Origin: Chlamydiota bacterium | GTDB lineage: Bacteria; Chlamydiota; Chlamydiia; Chlamydiales; JAJFMI01 | Assembly: GCA_021772235.1 (NCBI GenBank) | Contig: JAJFMI010000132.1 | Location: 1-6,042 of the forward strand | DNA: 6,042 nt | Reading direction: 5' to 3' | Shown here: positions 1 through 6,042 of the stretch, piece by piece | Layout: every line of letters begins with the position of its first letter | Numbering within the stretch: position 1 is the first letter of the stretch | Translations under genes and position numbers: made by a program | Notes under the pieces: generated by a model | What the model was told of the DNA's origin: nothing | Seen by the model: the letters and a program-made list of their open reading frames with translations, nothing else | Database searches by the model: none

Positions 1-284
1 AAGTCATTCACAATCAATGCACTTGATGGACCGTAACGATAAGGATTGGGCGATGGAGTGCCCGTTCCCAACGTAATTAATTTTGAAGATTTGTCTGATG
101 GTGATCGATCTAGAGGTCCGCGATTATAAAATACCGGCCAACACTCCGGCGGATTGAGCATCATTAGGTTTGTCTGTTTATTAAATGGAACATTTAAGAA
201 ATTCTTCGGCGTTGTCGCATTTCCATCTGGAACATCTTGAGCAAACAAACATAAAGTAACGGACAGTAAAAATAGTATCTTCAT
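1..284 (-). CDS. Exported metallo-beta-lactamase-fold hydrolase, N-terminal part (cut by window edge)
   Basis: I translated this by hand: the ATG is at 284-282 and the frame stays open for 94 codons to the window edge, so only the N-terminus is seen. Residues 1-15 (MKILFLLSVTLCLFA) form a short signal peptide, with a lysine, a hydrophobic core and likely cleavage after Ala15, which implies export to the periplasm or beyond. A poorly conserved linker follows (about 16-67). Residues 69-93 then contain LITLGTGTPSPNPYRYGPSS, which matches the opening beta strand and loop of MBL-fold enzymes of the arylsulfatase/tRNase Z-like group (LGTGTP-x-P-x4-GPS). The metal-binding HxHxDH motif would lie beyond the edge and cannot be checked, so the substrate is unknown. 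An exported location argues against a tRNA-processing role. The gene starts 33 bp after the upstream minus-strand gene ends, so co-transcription is possible. No Shine-Dalgarno precedes the start; the upstream bases are all A/T. Confidence 0.8.
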   Translation of the reverse strand, partial: MKILFLLSVTLCLFAQDVPDGNATTPKNFLNVPFNKQTNLMMLNPPECWPVFYNRGPLDRSPSDKSSKLITLGTGTPSPNPYRYGPSSALIVND

Positions 285-312
285 AATTTATAATATGTAT
301 TATTTATAAATT
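285..312. repeat. AT-only inverted repeat just upstream of the MBL-fold gene
   Basis: Two perfect 9-bp arms, AATTTATAA (285-293) and TTATAAATT (304-312), flank a 10-bp centre (294-303). The repeat abuts the start codon at 284 and fills most of the 33-bp gap after the 814-codon gene. It has no G/C in the arms and no T-tract typical of an intrinsic terminator. It could be an operator or an AT-rich promoter element, or it could be chance in very AT-rich DNA. Confidence 0.45.
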
Positions 313-317
313 AATTA

Positions 318-2762
318 TCAAACTTTATATGAAAACCATTCCGGCAAAATTGGTCCGCGACGGATGGGATCGGTAAGTAATCCCCAAGGTCGAGAATTTG
401 CAAAATACCTTTTCCAAGAGCTCATGGGAGACCCGAACAGACCAGATCGATCGACGCGCCAGAGCTCAAGCTTTTCTGTTCCAGGGTTATAGATGAACCC
501 AAAATAGTAATGGGACCAGTTGCTATCTGCAAAAAGAATGGCTTCTGGCGGCCCATCTACTTTTTCTAATTCTTTTGAAAAAAGCCCCTCTTCTCCACGT
601 TTTTCTTCTAAATGCTTGTAAAACGGTTTGCCATTTACAAAAGGCAGGGATCGGCGGATCACACTATCGACGCCATCAAGAATGCCCCGCCCAAACAAGT
701 CTTCTAATTCCTTTCGAAAAGAGGGAATGTTCCGTTTAGCCTTAGTTAGGGATGAAGAAGGAAGTTCGATTAAGCCGAGAAGAGTTGTCTGCTCCTCCCA
801 GGTAAGATCTTTTACGTAGAAAGCTTTTGCTTTTCCAATAATTTCATCGCGTACCCAGGTGTAGGTGAATTGTTCGGAAAGCCAGCCCTTCCGAAACGGT
901 TTTAGACCGGGGCGCAGTGTAAATGCGTGTGTTGGCGAAAAGGCAAGAAGGCCCGGTTTGGGGTCTTTAGAAAATTTTTCAAGGCTCTTCCAAGATAGGC
1001 CCTTTAGTGTGTCGAGGTAAAAAATCAATAAATCGGTTGCATCTTCCATAGGACGCGACTCTTCTTTAGGCAGAGTTTCTAAACCAAAGTAGCACTGGAT
1101 CAAATTTTGCATCGTGCCGCCAGAGATGTAGCTCCATGGAGTAAGCGAGTGCTCTTCCTTCCCTCCTGCGGCGCGCACTTTTTTGTGAAGGTTTTCAACC
1201 CGCTTCATCGCTCCAGTCAAAAACTCCTCCGACAAAACCTTCTCTGTTATCCGTCCCGTAAGTTCTGTAACAAAATCTTCTTGTATTTCCGCCTCAACTC
1301 GTAGAAAAAAATCGCGCAAACTATTTTGGTACTCATCGGCATTGTTGATAAAAGTCCAAGTAGCAGGATCAGCGCGCCCATGTTTGTAAACGAGGCGAAA
1401 TCCAGCAGGACTATCTTCAAACTGACGCGAACGAAACTCGCCCATTTCTGGATCGTATACTTCCTGAAACTCCGCTTCTAATCTACCGGTATAATTATCA
1501 ATAAGAACGGGGAACAGTTTTGATAAATGTTCCGCTTCTCTTTGATGGCGATCACGCATATCCTGTAAACTGTAAAACTCTCCCATATAACCAGAAAGCT
1601 CGGCTTTACGCTGCTGCATGCGCGACATTGAATCGGCCTGTTTCAATAAAGACTCTCCCATACGCACACGATCGTAGGCGCGCTCATACTCCCCCTGGAT
1701 TTCCTGGGTTTTTTTATTAGCCCCCTCAAGCTTGGATTCAATTTCCGAAACCACCAACTCGCCAATTCCCCCTTTTTCCTGGGGATCAAACCCGCAAGAT
1801 GCGGAAAGATTCCACTTGTGAAAACCAATCTTATAATCGGCAAAAGAAGCGATGGTGTACTCCCACACCTTCAATAGAGCGTGATGAGTAAAAGAACGAA
1901 AAGTAGAAAGAACAGCGCGACGTTTAGCGGAAAAATCGCCACTATTTGGATTCATTACATTTTTCAGCATGAGATCGATCAGCTGCAGCGGCGTTTTTGC
2001 CAAATAGTATTCATCGTAAAAAGAGAGCTTCTCAATTCCAATACGCGAAAATGCTGCGCGCAATGCGGGCGAATCAAATGTGGAAAGATCCACTTGAATG
2101 GGTCGAAGCAAATCACCAAGTCCCACGCTTGGTGAAATCGGCACGCTCGTCTCCTGTCCTCCCATGACACGAATGAGTTTTTGCGTAGACGCGAGCTCAA
2201 GCAAATCGATTAGGAGCTGCAGTGGCTGCTCCCTTTGAATCAAAATTGCGGGTGCTGTCGCAAAGCAAGAGCCAATACTTTGGCGCAATGGAGTTAAAAG
2301 CGCAGAGATAATTGTAAGAATAAGTTGTCTTTTAGAGGGGTATTTTTCCTCAAAAATTTGTAGGGACTCTCGAATAAGCTCCGCAAAATAGGCACCATTA
2401 AACGAGAGCATCTTTAGTTGATTCGCCCCCTCCCCCTCGATAAATTTCAGAATGGAAAAAATATGCTCCTGCCCATCAGCATCAATTTCCTTTTCAAAAT
2501 AAGGGCCGTAAAGATTTTCTTCTAAGGAAGCGCGCAGATTTGCAATACGTTTTTTTTCAATTATCCCTCCCTCCCCTACTAAATACCCAGCGATACGACG
2601 AGCGCGGCGGTGCGCTCGAAAAGCCTGCGCGTCGGCAAGCCCCGACCGTTCTACCAGCTTAGAGAGCCGCCACTCCCCCTTTAAATCAATAATTTCCCAG
2701 TAAAGCGGAAGTGTCTCCTCTGTGATTTGATTCTCTAAGCCCATACATTTCAAAATTATCAC
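318..2762 (-). CDS. Large uncharacterised protein (814 aa), candidate papain-like cysteine peptidase with central coiled coil
   Basis: I do not recognise a named family. Visible motifs suggest a papain-fold peptidase. Residues 159-170 (LRQSIGSCFATA) resemble the papain active-site stretch QGxCGSCWAFS, giving Cys166 as nucleophile. Residues 606-616 (LAFSPTHAFTL) resemble the strand carrying the catalytic His, here His612. Residues 741-756 (AILFADSNWSHYYFGF) could supply Asn748, or Asp746, in place of papain's NSW. The order Cys-His-Asn fits, but the spacings (446 and 136 residues) are far longer than in papain, so large insertions would be needed. Residues about 340-415 are charged and helical, probably a coiled coil. 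There is no signal peptide or clear membrane segment. The encoded start is GTG at 2762; ATG at 2744 (Met7) is an equally plausible start, and neither has a Shine-Dalgarno. The gene is divergent from thrS and 33 bp ahead of an exported MBL-fold gene. It is long and intact, so the coding call is firm; the enzymatic role is inference. Confidence 0.85.
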   Translation of the reverse strand: MIILKCMGLENQITEETLPLYWEIIDLKGEWRLSKLVERSGLADAQAFRAHRRARRIAGYLVGEGGIIEKKRIANLRASLEENLYGPYFEKEIDADGQEHIFSILKFIEGEGANQLKMLSFNGAYFAELIRESLQIFEEKYPSKRQLILTIISALLTPLRQSIGSCFATAPAILIQREQPLQLLIDLLELASTQKLIRVMGGQETSVPISPSVGLGDLLRPIQVDLSTFDSPALRAAFSRIGIEKLSFYDEYYLAKTPLQLIDLMLKNVMNPNSGDFSAKRRAVLSTFRSFTHHALLKVWEYTIASFADYKIGFHKWNLSASCGFDPQEKGGIGELVVSEIESKLEGANKKTQEIQGEYERAYDRVRMGESLLKQADSMSRMQQRKAELSGYMGEFYSLQDMRDRHQREAEHLSKLFPVLIDNYTGRLEAEFQEVYDPEMGEFRSRQFEDSPAGFRLVYKHGRADPATWTFINNADEYQNSLRDFFLRVEAEIQEDFVTELTGRITEKVLSEEFLTGAMKRVENLHKKVRAAGGKEEHSLTPWSYISGGTMQNLIQCYFGLETLPKEESRPMEDATDLLIFYLDTLKGLSWKSLEKFSKDPKPGLLAFSPTHAFTLRPGLKPFRKGWLSEQFTYTWVRDEIIGKAKAFYVKDLTWEEQTTLLGLIELPSSSLTKAKRNIPSFRKELEDLFGRGILDGVDSVIRRSLPFVNGKPFYKHLEEKRGEEGLFSKELEKVDGPPEAILFADSNWSHYYFGFIYNPGTEKLELWRVDRSGLFGSPMSSWKRYFANSRPWGLLTDPIRRGPILPEWFSYKV

Positions 2763-2777
2763 GTAAACCAGTATAAT
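2749..2777 (+). promoter_or_regulatory. Candidate sigma-70-type promoter for thrS operon
   Basis: A perfect -10 hexamer TATAAT (2772-2777) lies 17 bp after TTCAAA (2749-2754, four of six to TTGACA). Transcription would begin near 2783-2785, giving thrS a leader under 20 nt that just includes its ribosome-binding site. The -35 box lies inside the start of the divergent gene, and the -10 box overlaps the candidate -10 of the opposite direction. Confidence 0.5.
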
Positions 2778-2797
2778 TCATGAAAAAGGAAGACCAA
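2770..2797 (-). promoter_or_regulatory. Candidate promoter for the 814-codon gene
   Basis: On the minus strand, TATACT (2775-2770, five of six to TATAAT) lies 16 bp downstream of TTGGTC (2797-2792, only TTG matching the -35 consensus). A start of transcription near 2763 would leave the GTG at 2762 almost leaderless and would give the ATG at 2744 a leader of about 19 nt, which favours the ATG. The weak -35 keeps confidence low. Confidence 0.35.
2786..2792 (+). promoter_or_regulatory. Ribosome-binding site of thrS
   Basis: AAGGAAG lies 9 nt before the ATG at 2802. It supports this start over the out-of-frame ATG at 2780, which precedes the site and opens only 17 codons. Confidence 0.6.
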
Positions 2798-2801
2798 TCT
2801 C

Positions 2802-4724
2802 ATGATTATTCAGCACAAAGATGCAAAAATTGACCTGCCAGACAACAGCTCCGCTCGTGACCTAGCAGAAAAACTCAACTTGCGTGAACCGCATCAAGCC
2901 TTAGCAGCAATCATCAATGGGACAACAAAAGATTTGGATTCCCCCCTTTCTGATGGTGATGAGGTAACATTTTTAGACTTCAGCGAAAAGGCGGGTAAAG
3001 AAGTTTTTTGGCACACCTCTGCACACGTTTTAGCACAAGCCGTATTGCGCCTTTATCCTGAAGCCGTTCCTACAATTGGACCACCAATAGCAAATGGATT
3101 CTATTACGACTTTGCTAACCTGATCATTTCTGACGAAGATTTTGAAAAAATCGAATCTGAAGTGCAGAAAATTGTAAAAGAGAACGCCCGCCCTCTAAGA
3201 GAGGTCATAGAGGGAAAAGAGGCCGCCCTTTCTGCTAATAAAGGAAATAGCTACAAATGCGAACTGATTAAAGAATTTCCTGATGGTGGCGAAATTTCGC
3301 AATACCGCCAAGGCGAATTTGTCGACCTCTGCCGCGGGCCACACCTATCATCTATCGGAAAAATCAAAGCCTTTAAAGTGATGAAAACCTCGGGTGCCTA
3401 CTGGCGCGGCAACTCCGATCGCGAAATGCTCACACGCATCTACGCCATCTCTTTCCCCAGCCGCAAAGAATTAAAAGACTACCTCTTTATGCTGGAAGAG
3501 GCGAAAAAACGCGACCACAAGATGCTAGGAACAAAGCTTGGACTTTTCTCTCTAAACGAAGTAGCAGCAGGAATGCCCTTCTTTCACCCACACGGCATGC
3601 GCATTTGGGACGCCCTTTTGGGGTTCTGGCACAACCTACATAGCAAAGCTGGCTATGAAATGATCAAAACCCCGCAAATGATGAGCAAAGAGCTGTGGGA
3701 GCTCTCTGGACACTGGGAACATTATCATGAGAACATGTACCTATCTGAAATTGAAGGACGAGAGTTTGCGATTAAGCCGATGAACTGCCCAGGTTGCATG
3801 CTTTTTTACAAAACTGATACCCATAGTTATCGCGAACTACCAATGCGAATTGGCGAAATTGGACATGTGCATCGCAACGAACTTTCTGGAGCAATAAACG
3901 GCCTCTTCCGCGTACGCGCATTCCACCAAGATGATGCACATATCTTTATGCGATCCGATATGATTCAGAGTGAAATCGTAGGCGTGTTGCGCCTGGCAGA
4001 TGAAATTTACACAGCCTTTGGCCTCAAATATCGCCTAGAACTCTCTACAAGACCAGAAAAAAGCATTGGCACAGACGCTGAGTGGGAAAATGCCACAAAA
4101 GGCTTGCAAGGCGCTCTAGAAGAGTGGAACATGCCCTTCCAAATAAATGAGGGAGATGGAGCCTTTTACGGACCAAAAATCGATTTCCATATTGAAGATG
4201 CATTAGGAAGATCATGGCAGTGCGGTACCATACAATTAGATATGAGCTTGCCAGAAAAATTTGATCTCGAATATATGGATTCGGATGGCGAACATAAACG
4301 CCCTGTTATGATTCACAGAGCCCTTTATGGCTCTATAGAGCGATTTATGGGAATACTGATTGAACATTTCGGAGGAAGATTTCCTCTTTGGCTTAGCCCA
4401 AGACAAGTGCGGATCATTACAGTTGCAGATCGACATGCAGAATACGCATGTAAAGCGGCTTTACATTTGCGCGAAAAAGGTTTCCACGTTGAAGTAGACT
4501 CAACAAGTGAATCCGTAAACAAAAAAGTGCGAAATGCGCAACTAGTGCAAACAAACTACATGCTTACCGTTGGCGATCAAGAAGAAGAAAACAAAACGGT
4601 TAATGTTCGTACACGTAATGGCGCAAGACTTGATCCAATGAGCGTTGAAAGTTTTGCCAAGCAGATTGAAAAAGAGATTCAAGAGCGTATGCCGGAAAGC
4701 ATTTTTTCAGGAGCACCTGTATGA
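2802..4724 (+). CDS. thrS: Threonyl-tRNA synthetase (ThrRS), full length
   Basis: This cytosolic class II synthetase charges tRNA-Thr with threonine for translation. At 640 residues it has the normal bacterial length and all domains in order. These are an N-terminal TGS domain (about 1-61), the editing domain (about 62-230), the catalytic core (about 240-530) and the C-terminal anticodon-binding domain (about 535-635, beginning VRIITVADRH). The editing-site residues His71 and His75 (HTSAH), Cys177 (DLCRGPH) and His181 are present, so removal of mischarged Ser should be intact. The catalytic zinc ligands appear as Cys329 (MNCPG), His380 (QDDAH) and His505 (MIHRA). Motif 2 is around LFRVRAFHQDDAH (368-380) and motif 3 is HRALYGSIERF (505-515). 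An unusual feature is MNCPGC, where most bacterial ThrRS have MNCPGH; I recall this as shared by chlamydial enzymes. A promoter and ribosome-binding site lie upstream, and the stop overlaps the next start by ATGA. Confidence 0.98.
   Translation: MIIQHKDAKIDLPDNSSARDLAEKLNLREPHQALAAIINGTTKDLDSPLSDGDEVTFLDFSEKAGKEVFWHTSAHVLAQAVLRLYPEAVPTIGPPIANGFYYDFANLIISDEDFEKIESEVQKIVKENARPLREVIEGKEAALSANKGNSYKCELIKEFPDGGEISQYRQGEFVDLCRGPHLSSIGKIKAFKVMKTSGAYWRGNSDREMLTRIYAISFPSRKELKDYLFMLEEAKKRDHKMLGTKLGLFSLNEVAAGMPFFHPHGMRIWDALLGFWHNLHSKAGYEMIKTPQMMSKELWELSGHWEHYHENMYLSEIEGREFAIKPMNCPGCMLFYKTDTHSYRELPMRIGEIGHVHRNELSGAINGLFRVRAFHQDDAHIFMRSDMIQSEIVGVLRLADEIYTAFGLKYRLELSTRPEKSIGTDAEWENATKGLQGALEEWNMPFQINEGDGAFYGPKIDFHIEDALGRSWQCGTIQLDMSLPEKFDLEYMDSDGEHKRPVMIHRALYGSIERFMGILIEHFGGRFPLWLSPRQVRIITVADRHAEYACKAALHLREKGFHVEVDSTSESVNKKVRNAQLVQTNYMLTVGDQEEENKTVNVRTRNGARLDPMSVESFAKQIEKEIQERMPESIFSGAPV
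4709..4713 (+). promoter_or_regulatory. Ribosome-binding site of the ParA-like gene, inside the thrS 3' end
   Basis: AGGAG ends 7 nt before the ATG at 4721, an ideal spacing. It fixes the overlapping start and points to translational coupling with thrS. Confidence 0.75.
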
Positions 4725-5473
4725 AAGTAATCACAATTAGTAGCTTTAAAGGCGGGACAGCAAAAACGTCAAACAGCCTGCACCTTGCCTCCGCATTAAC
4801 AAAATTTCATAAGAAAAAAGTGCTACTGATTGACTTTGACTCTCAAGCAAACCTTACAGCTGGCCTTGGATTTAACCCTGATCAATTTGACAGCCTAGCC
4901 CCAGTTTTACAAGGAGAGAAAAAGCTTGCATCAGTCATCCAAAAGACCTCCGTTAAAAACCTTGATCTCGTACCTGCAGACAGCTTTTTAGAGCGCATTG
5001 AAGTCACCGGAAATTTAGCTGGTGATCGCTATTCTCATGAACGGTTAAAGAAGGTTTTACAAGAGGTCAAATATGACTATGTGATTATTGATACACCTCC
5101 ATCACTTTGCTGGTTAACAGAATCTGCCATGATCGCCGCAGACGAATGTGTTCTTGCAGCAACACCTGAGTTTTACAGCGTAAAAGGATTAGAAAGACTA
5201 AAGCTCTTTATGGAGCAAATCAACAAGCGCCACCCATTTAAAGTTTCAGGAATTGTTCTCTCTTTTTGGAATGGACGCGGAAAAAGCAACAGCGCATTTG
5301 TAGATCTCATCGAAACAATTTTCCCCGGAAAAATCTTTCAGACGAATATTCGACGCGATATAAGCGTCTCTGACGCCTCAATTCAAGGGAAGCCAGTCTT
5401 TGAGACCTCCCCCGATTCGCGAGCCGCTACAGACTATAGAAAATTAACCAAAGAGCTGTTAAAACGAATCTAA
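4721..5473 (+). CDS. parA: ParA/MinD-family ATPase, chlamydial pGP5-D-like
   Basis: This is a Walker-type P-loop ATPase of the ParA/MinD superfamily, 250 residues and complete. Residues 8-17 hold the deviant Walker A box (KGGTAKT, with Lys10 the signature lysine and Lys15 the P-loop lysine). Residues 36-42 hold LIDFDSQ, the Walker A' aspartate. Walker B is VIIDTPPS (121-128, Asp124). The C-terminal RRDISVSDASIQGKPVFE (211-228) is typical of ParA proteins. WLTESA and EFYSVKGLERL match, from memory, the chlamydial plasmid protein pGP5-D and its chromosomal paralogue CT582. It is a short ParA with no N-terminal DNA-binding extension and no C-terminal MinD amphipathic helix, so a membrane-bound Min role is unlikely. 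ParA proteins bind ATP and nucleoid DNA to move cargo; in chlamydiae the plasmid paralogue is linked to partition or gene control, and the target here is unknown. The gene overlaps thrS by 4 bp and is followed after 23 bp by a pGP6-D-like gene. Confidence 0.93.
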   Translation: MKVITISSFKGGTAKTSNSLHLASALTKFHKKKVLLIDFDSQANLTAGLGFNPDQFDSLAPVLQGEKKLASVIQKTSVKNLDLVPADSFLERIEVTGNLAGDRYSHERLKKVLQEVKYDYVIIDTPPSLCWLTESAMIAADECVLAATPEFYSVKGLERLKLFMEQINKRHPFKVSGIVLSFWNGRGKSNSAFVDLIETIFPGKIFQTNIRRDISVSDASIQGKPVFETSPDSRAATDYRKLTKELLKRI

Positions 5474-5496
5474 ACAATTAAGTCTAGGTTCTCGAC

Positions 5497-6042
5497 ATGG
5501 CAAAAGTTTCCCAACTTCTTACAAAGCGCTTTGAAAGCGACACAAATAAACTTGCAAAAATGAAATCCGTCGCCTCCAGAGGCGCTCAAGGAAACCTTTC
5601 GGGATTTTCTGGTGTTTTCAAAGTACAACCACTAAACGAACACGAAAAAGGAACAATTGAAAACATCCTCCTTCACTACAGCACAAAAAAAAGCACAAAA
5701 GAGAAAGACTTCGGAACGCTCACAACACTCACCTCAGAACTAAAGGCAATCAACAACCAAGCAATCATCCTTCACGGAGAACGAATTCAACAAGCGCAGA
5801 ACATTTTAAAACGCTACAAGAACGGGGCATTTACCGCATGGCTTATGATGACATATGGCAACCGCCAAACTCCCTACAACTTTCTCCAATACTTTGAGTT
5901 TTACCAAACTCTCTCTAAAGATTTGCGTGAAAAACTTGATAGCATGCCAAAACAAGCAATCTACACACTAGCTAGCCGGGATGGCGAAAATTCAGAAAAG
6001 GAAAACATAGTTAAAAACTATAACGGAGAACCCAAACACATA
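5497..6042 (+). CDS. gp6D: pGP6-D-like protein, N-terminal part (cut by window edge)
   Basis: I translated this by hand: ATG at 5497, then 182 codons with no stop to the window edge, so the C-terminus is missing. The family member I remember is about 247 residues. Similarity is modest but ordered: ELKAINNQAIILHGERIQQAQNIL (81-104) corresponds to a QIKSIQKQHVLLLGEKIYNARKIL-like stretch, FTAWL (112-116) to FSSWI, and AIYTLASRDGE (154-164) to AYILAARKGD of pGP6-D. The latter region is helical and basic. The function of pGP6-D is not firmly established; on the chlamydial plasmid it accompanies pGP5-D, and a DNA-binding or partition-partner role is an inference from the pairing. The start follows the ParA-like stop by 23 bp with only a weak AGG (5486-5488) at 8 nt. 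No terminator or promoter lies in the gap, so it is probably in the same operon. A run of eight A at 5685-5692 falls within the frame. Confidence 0.82.
   Translation, partial: MAKVSQLLTKRFESDTNKLAKMKSVASRGAQGNLSGFSGVFKVQPLNEHEKGTIENILLHYSTKKSTKEKDFGTLTTLTSELKAINNQAIILHGERIQQAQNILKRYKNGAFTAWLMMTYGNRQTPYNFLQYFEFYQTLSKDLREKLDSMPKQAIYTLASRDGENSEKENIVKNYNGEPKHI

Noticed and set aside
248..284. Lipoprotein signal around Cys12 of the MBL-fold protein
   Set aside because: The residues before the Cys read VTL, which lacks the small residue expected at -1 of a lipobox; ordinary signal peptidase cleavage after Ala15 fits better.
1704..1719. A programmed frameshift site at the seven-A run of the 814-residue gene
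   Set aside because: Read in frame as AAT AAA AAA ACC it does not form an X XXY YYZ heptamer, and the frame is open without shifting.
628..2200. Several 60-85 codon open frames on both strands inside the 814-residue gene
   Set aside because: They overlap a long intact gene, have no recognisable motifs and no convincing ribosome-binding sites; they are shadows of its codon use.
2780..2833. A 17-codon frame starting at ATG 2780, overlapping the thrS start
   Set aside because: It lies at or before the predicted transcript start, has no ribosome-binding site, and is out of frame with thrS. It looks like chance.
4236..4522. Two minus-strand open frames of 65-66 codons within thrS
   Set aside because: They are antisense to the conserved motif 3 and anticodon-binding coding sequence and show no domain features.
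5474..5496. A terminator or new promoter between the ParA-like and pGP6-D-like genes
   Set aside because: The 23-bp gap has no GC-rich hairpin, T-tract or -10/-35 pair, so read-through is the simpler reading.

Overview
The window looks like chromosomal DNA from a member of the Chlamydiae, more likely an environmental, 'Chlamydia-like' lineage than a classical Chlamydia. The main reason is the plus-strand gene order: threonyl-tRNA synthetase, then a ParA-type ATPase with the chlamydial pGP5-D signature (Walker A KGGTAKT, WLTESA, EFYSVKGLERL), then a pGP6-D-like protein. From memory, C. trachomatis has this order on its chromosome as CT581-CT582-CT583. No species can be assigned from this sequence alone.

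Layout. Positions 1-284 (minus) hold the start of a gene for an exported metallo-beta-lactamase-fold protein that runs off the left edge. Positions 285-317 are a 33-bp AT-only spacer, most of it an inverted repeat. Positions 318-2762 (minus) encode an 814-residue protein that I cannot match to a named family. Its Cys, His and Asn/Asp patches, in that order, suggest a heavily inserted papain-like cysteine peptidase with a central coiled coil. Positions 2763-2801 are a 39-bp divergent intergenic region with overlapping candidate -10 elements for the two directions. Positions 2802-4724 (plus) are thrS, complete. Positions 4721-5473 (plus) are the ParA-like ATPase, overlapping the thrS stop by ATGA and preceded by a good ribosome-binding site. 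Positions 5497-6042 (plus) are a pGP6-D-like gene cut by the right edge; no separate ORF entry covered it, and I translated it by hand as 182 codons without a stop.

How the genes relate. The plus-strand trio is tightly packed, with no visible terminator or internal promoter, so it is probably one operon. It couples a housekeeping synthetase to a partition-type ATPase and its usual chlamydial companion. The minus-strand pair may also be co-transcribed, since only 33 bp separates the genes; it joins a putative cysteine peptidase to an exported hydrolase. The least explained item is the 814-residue protein.
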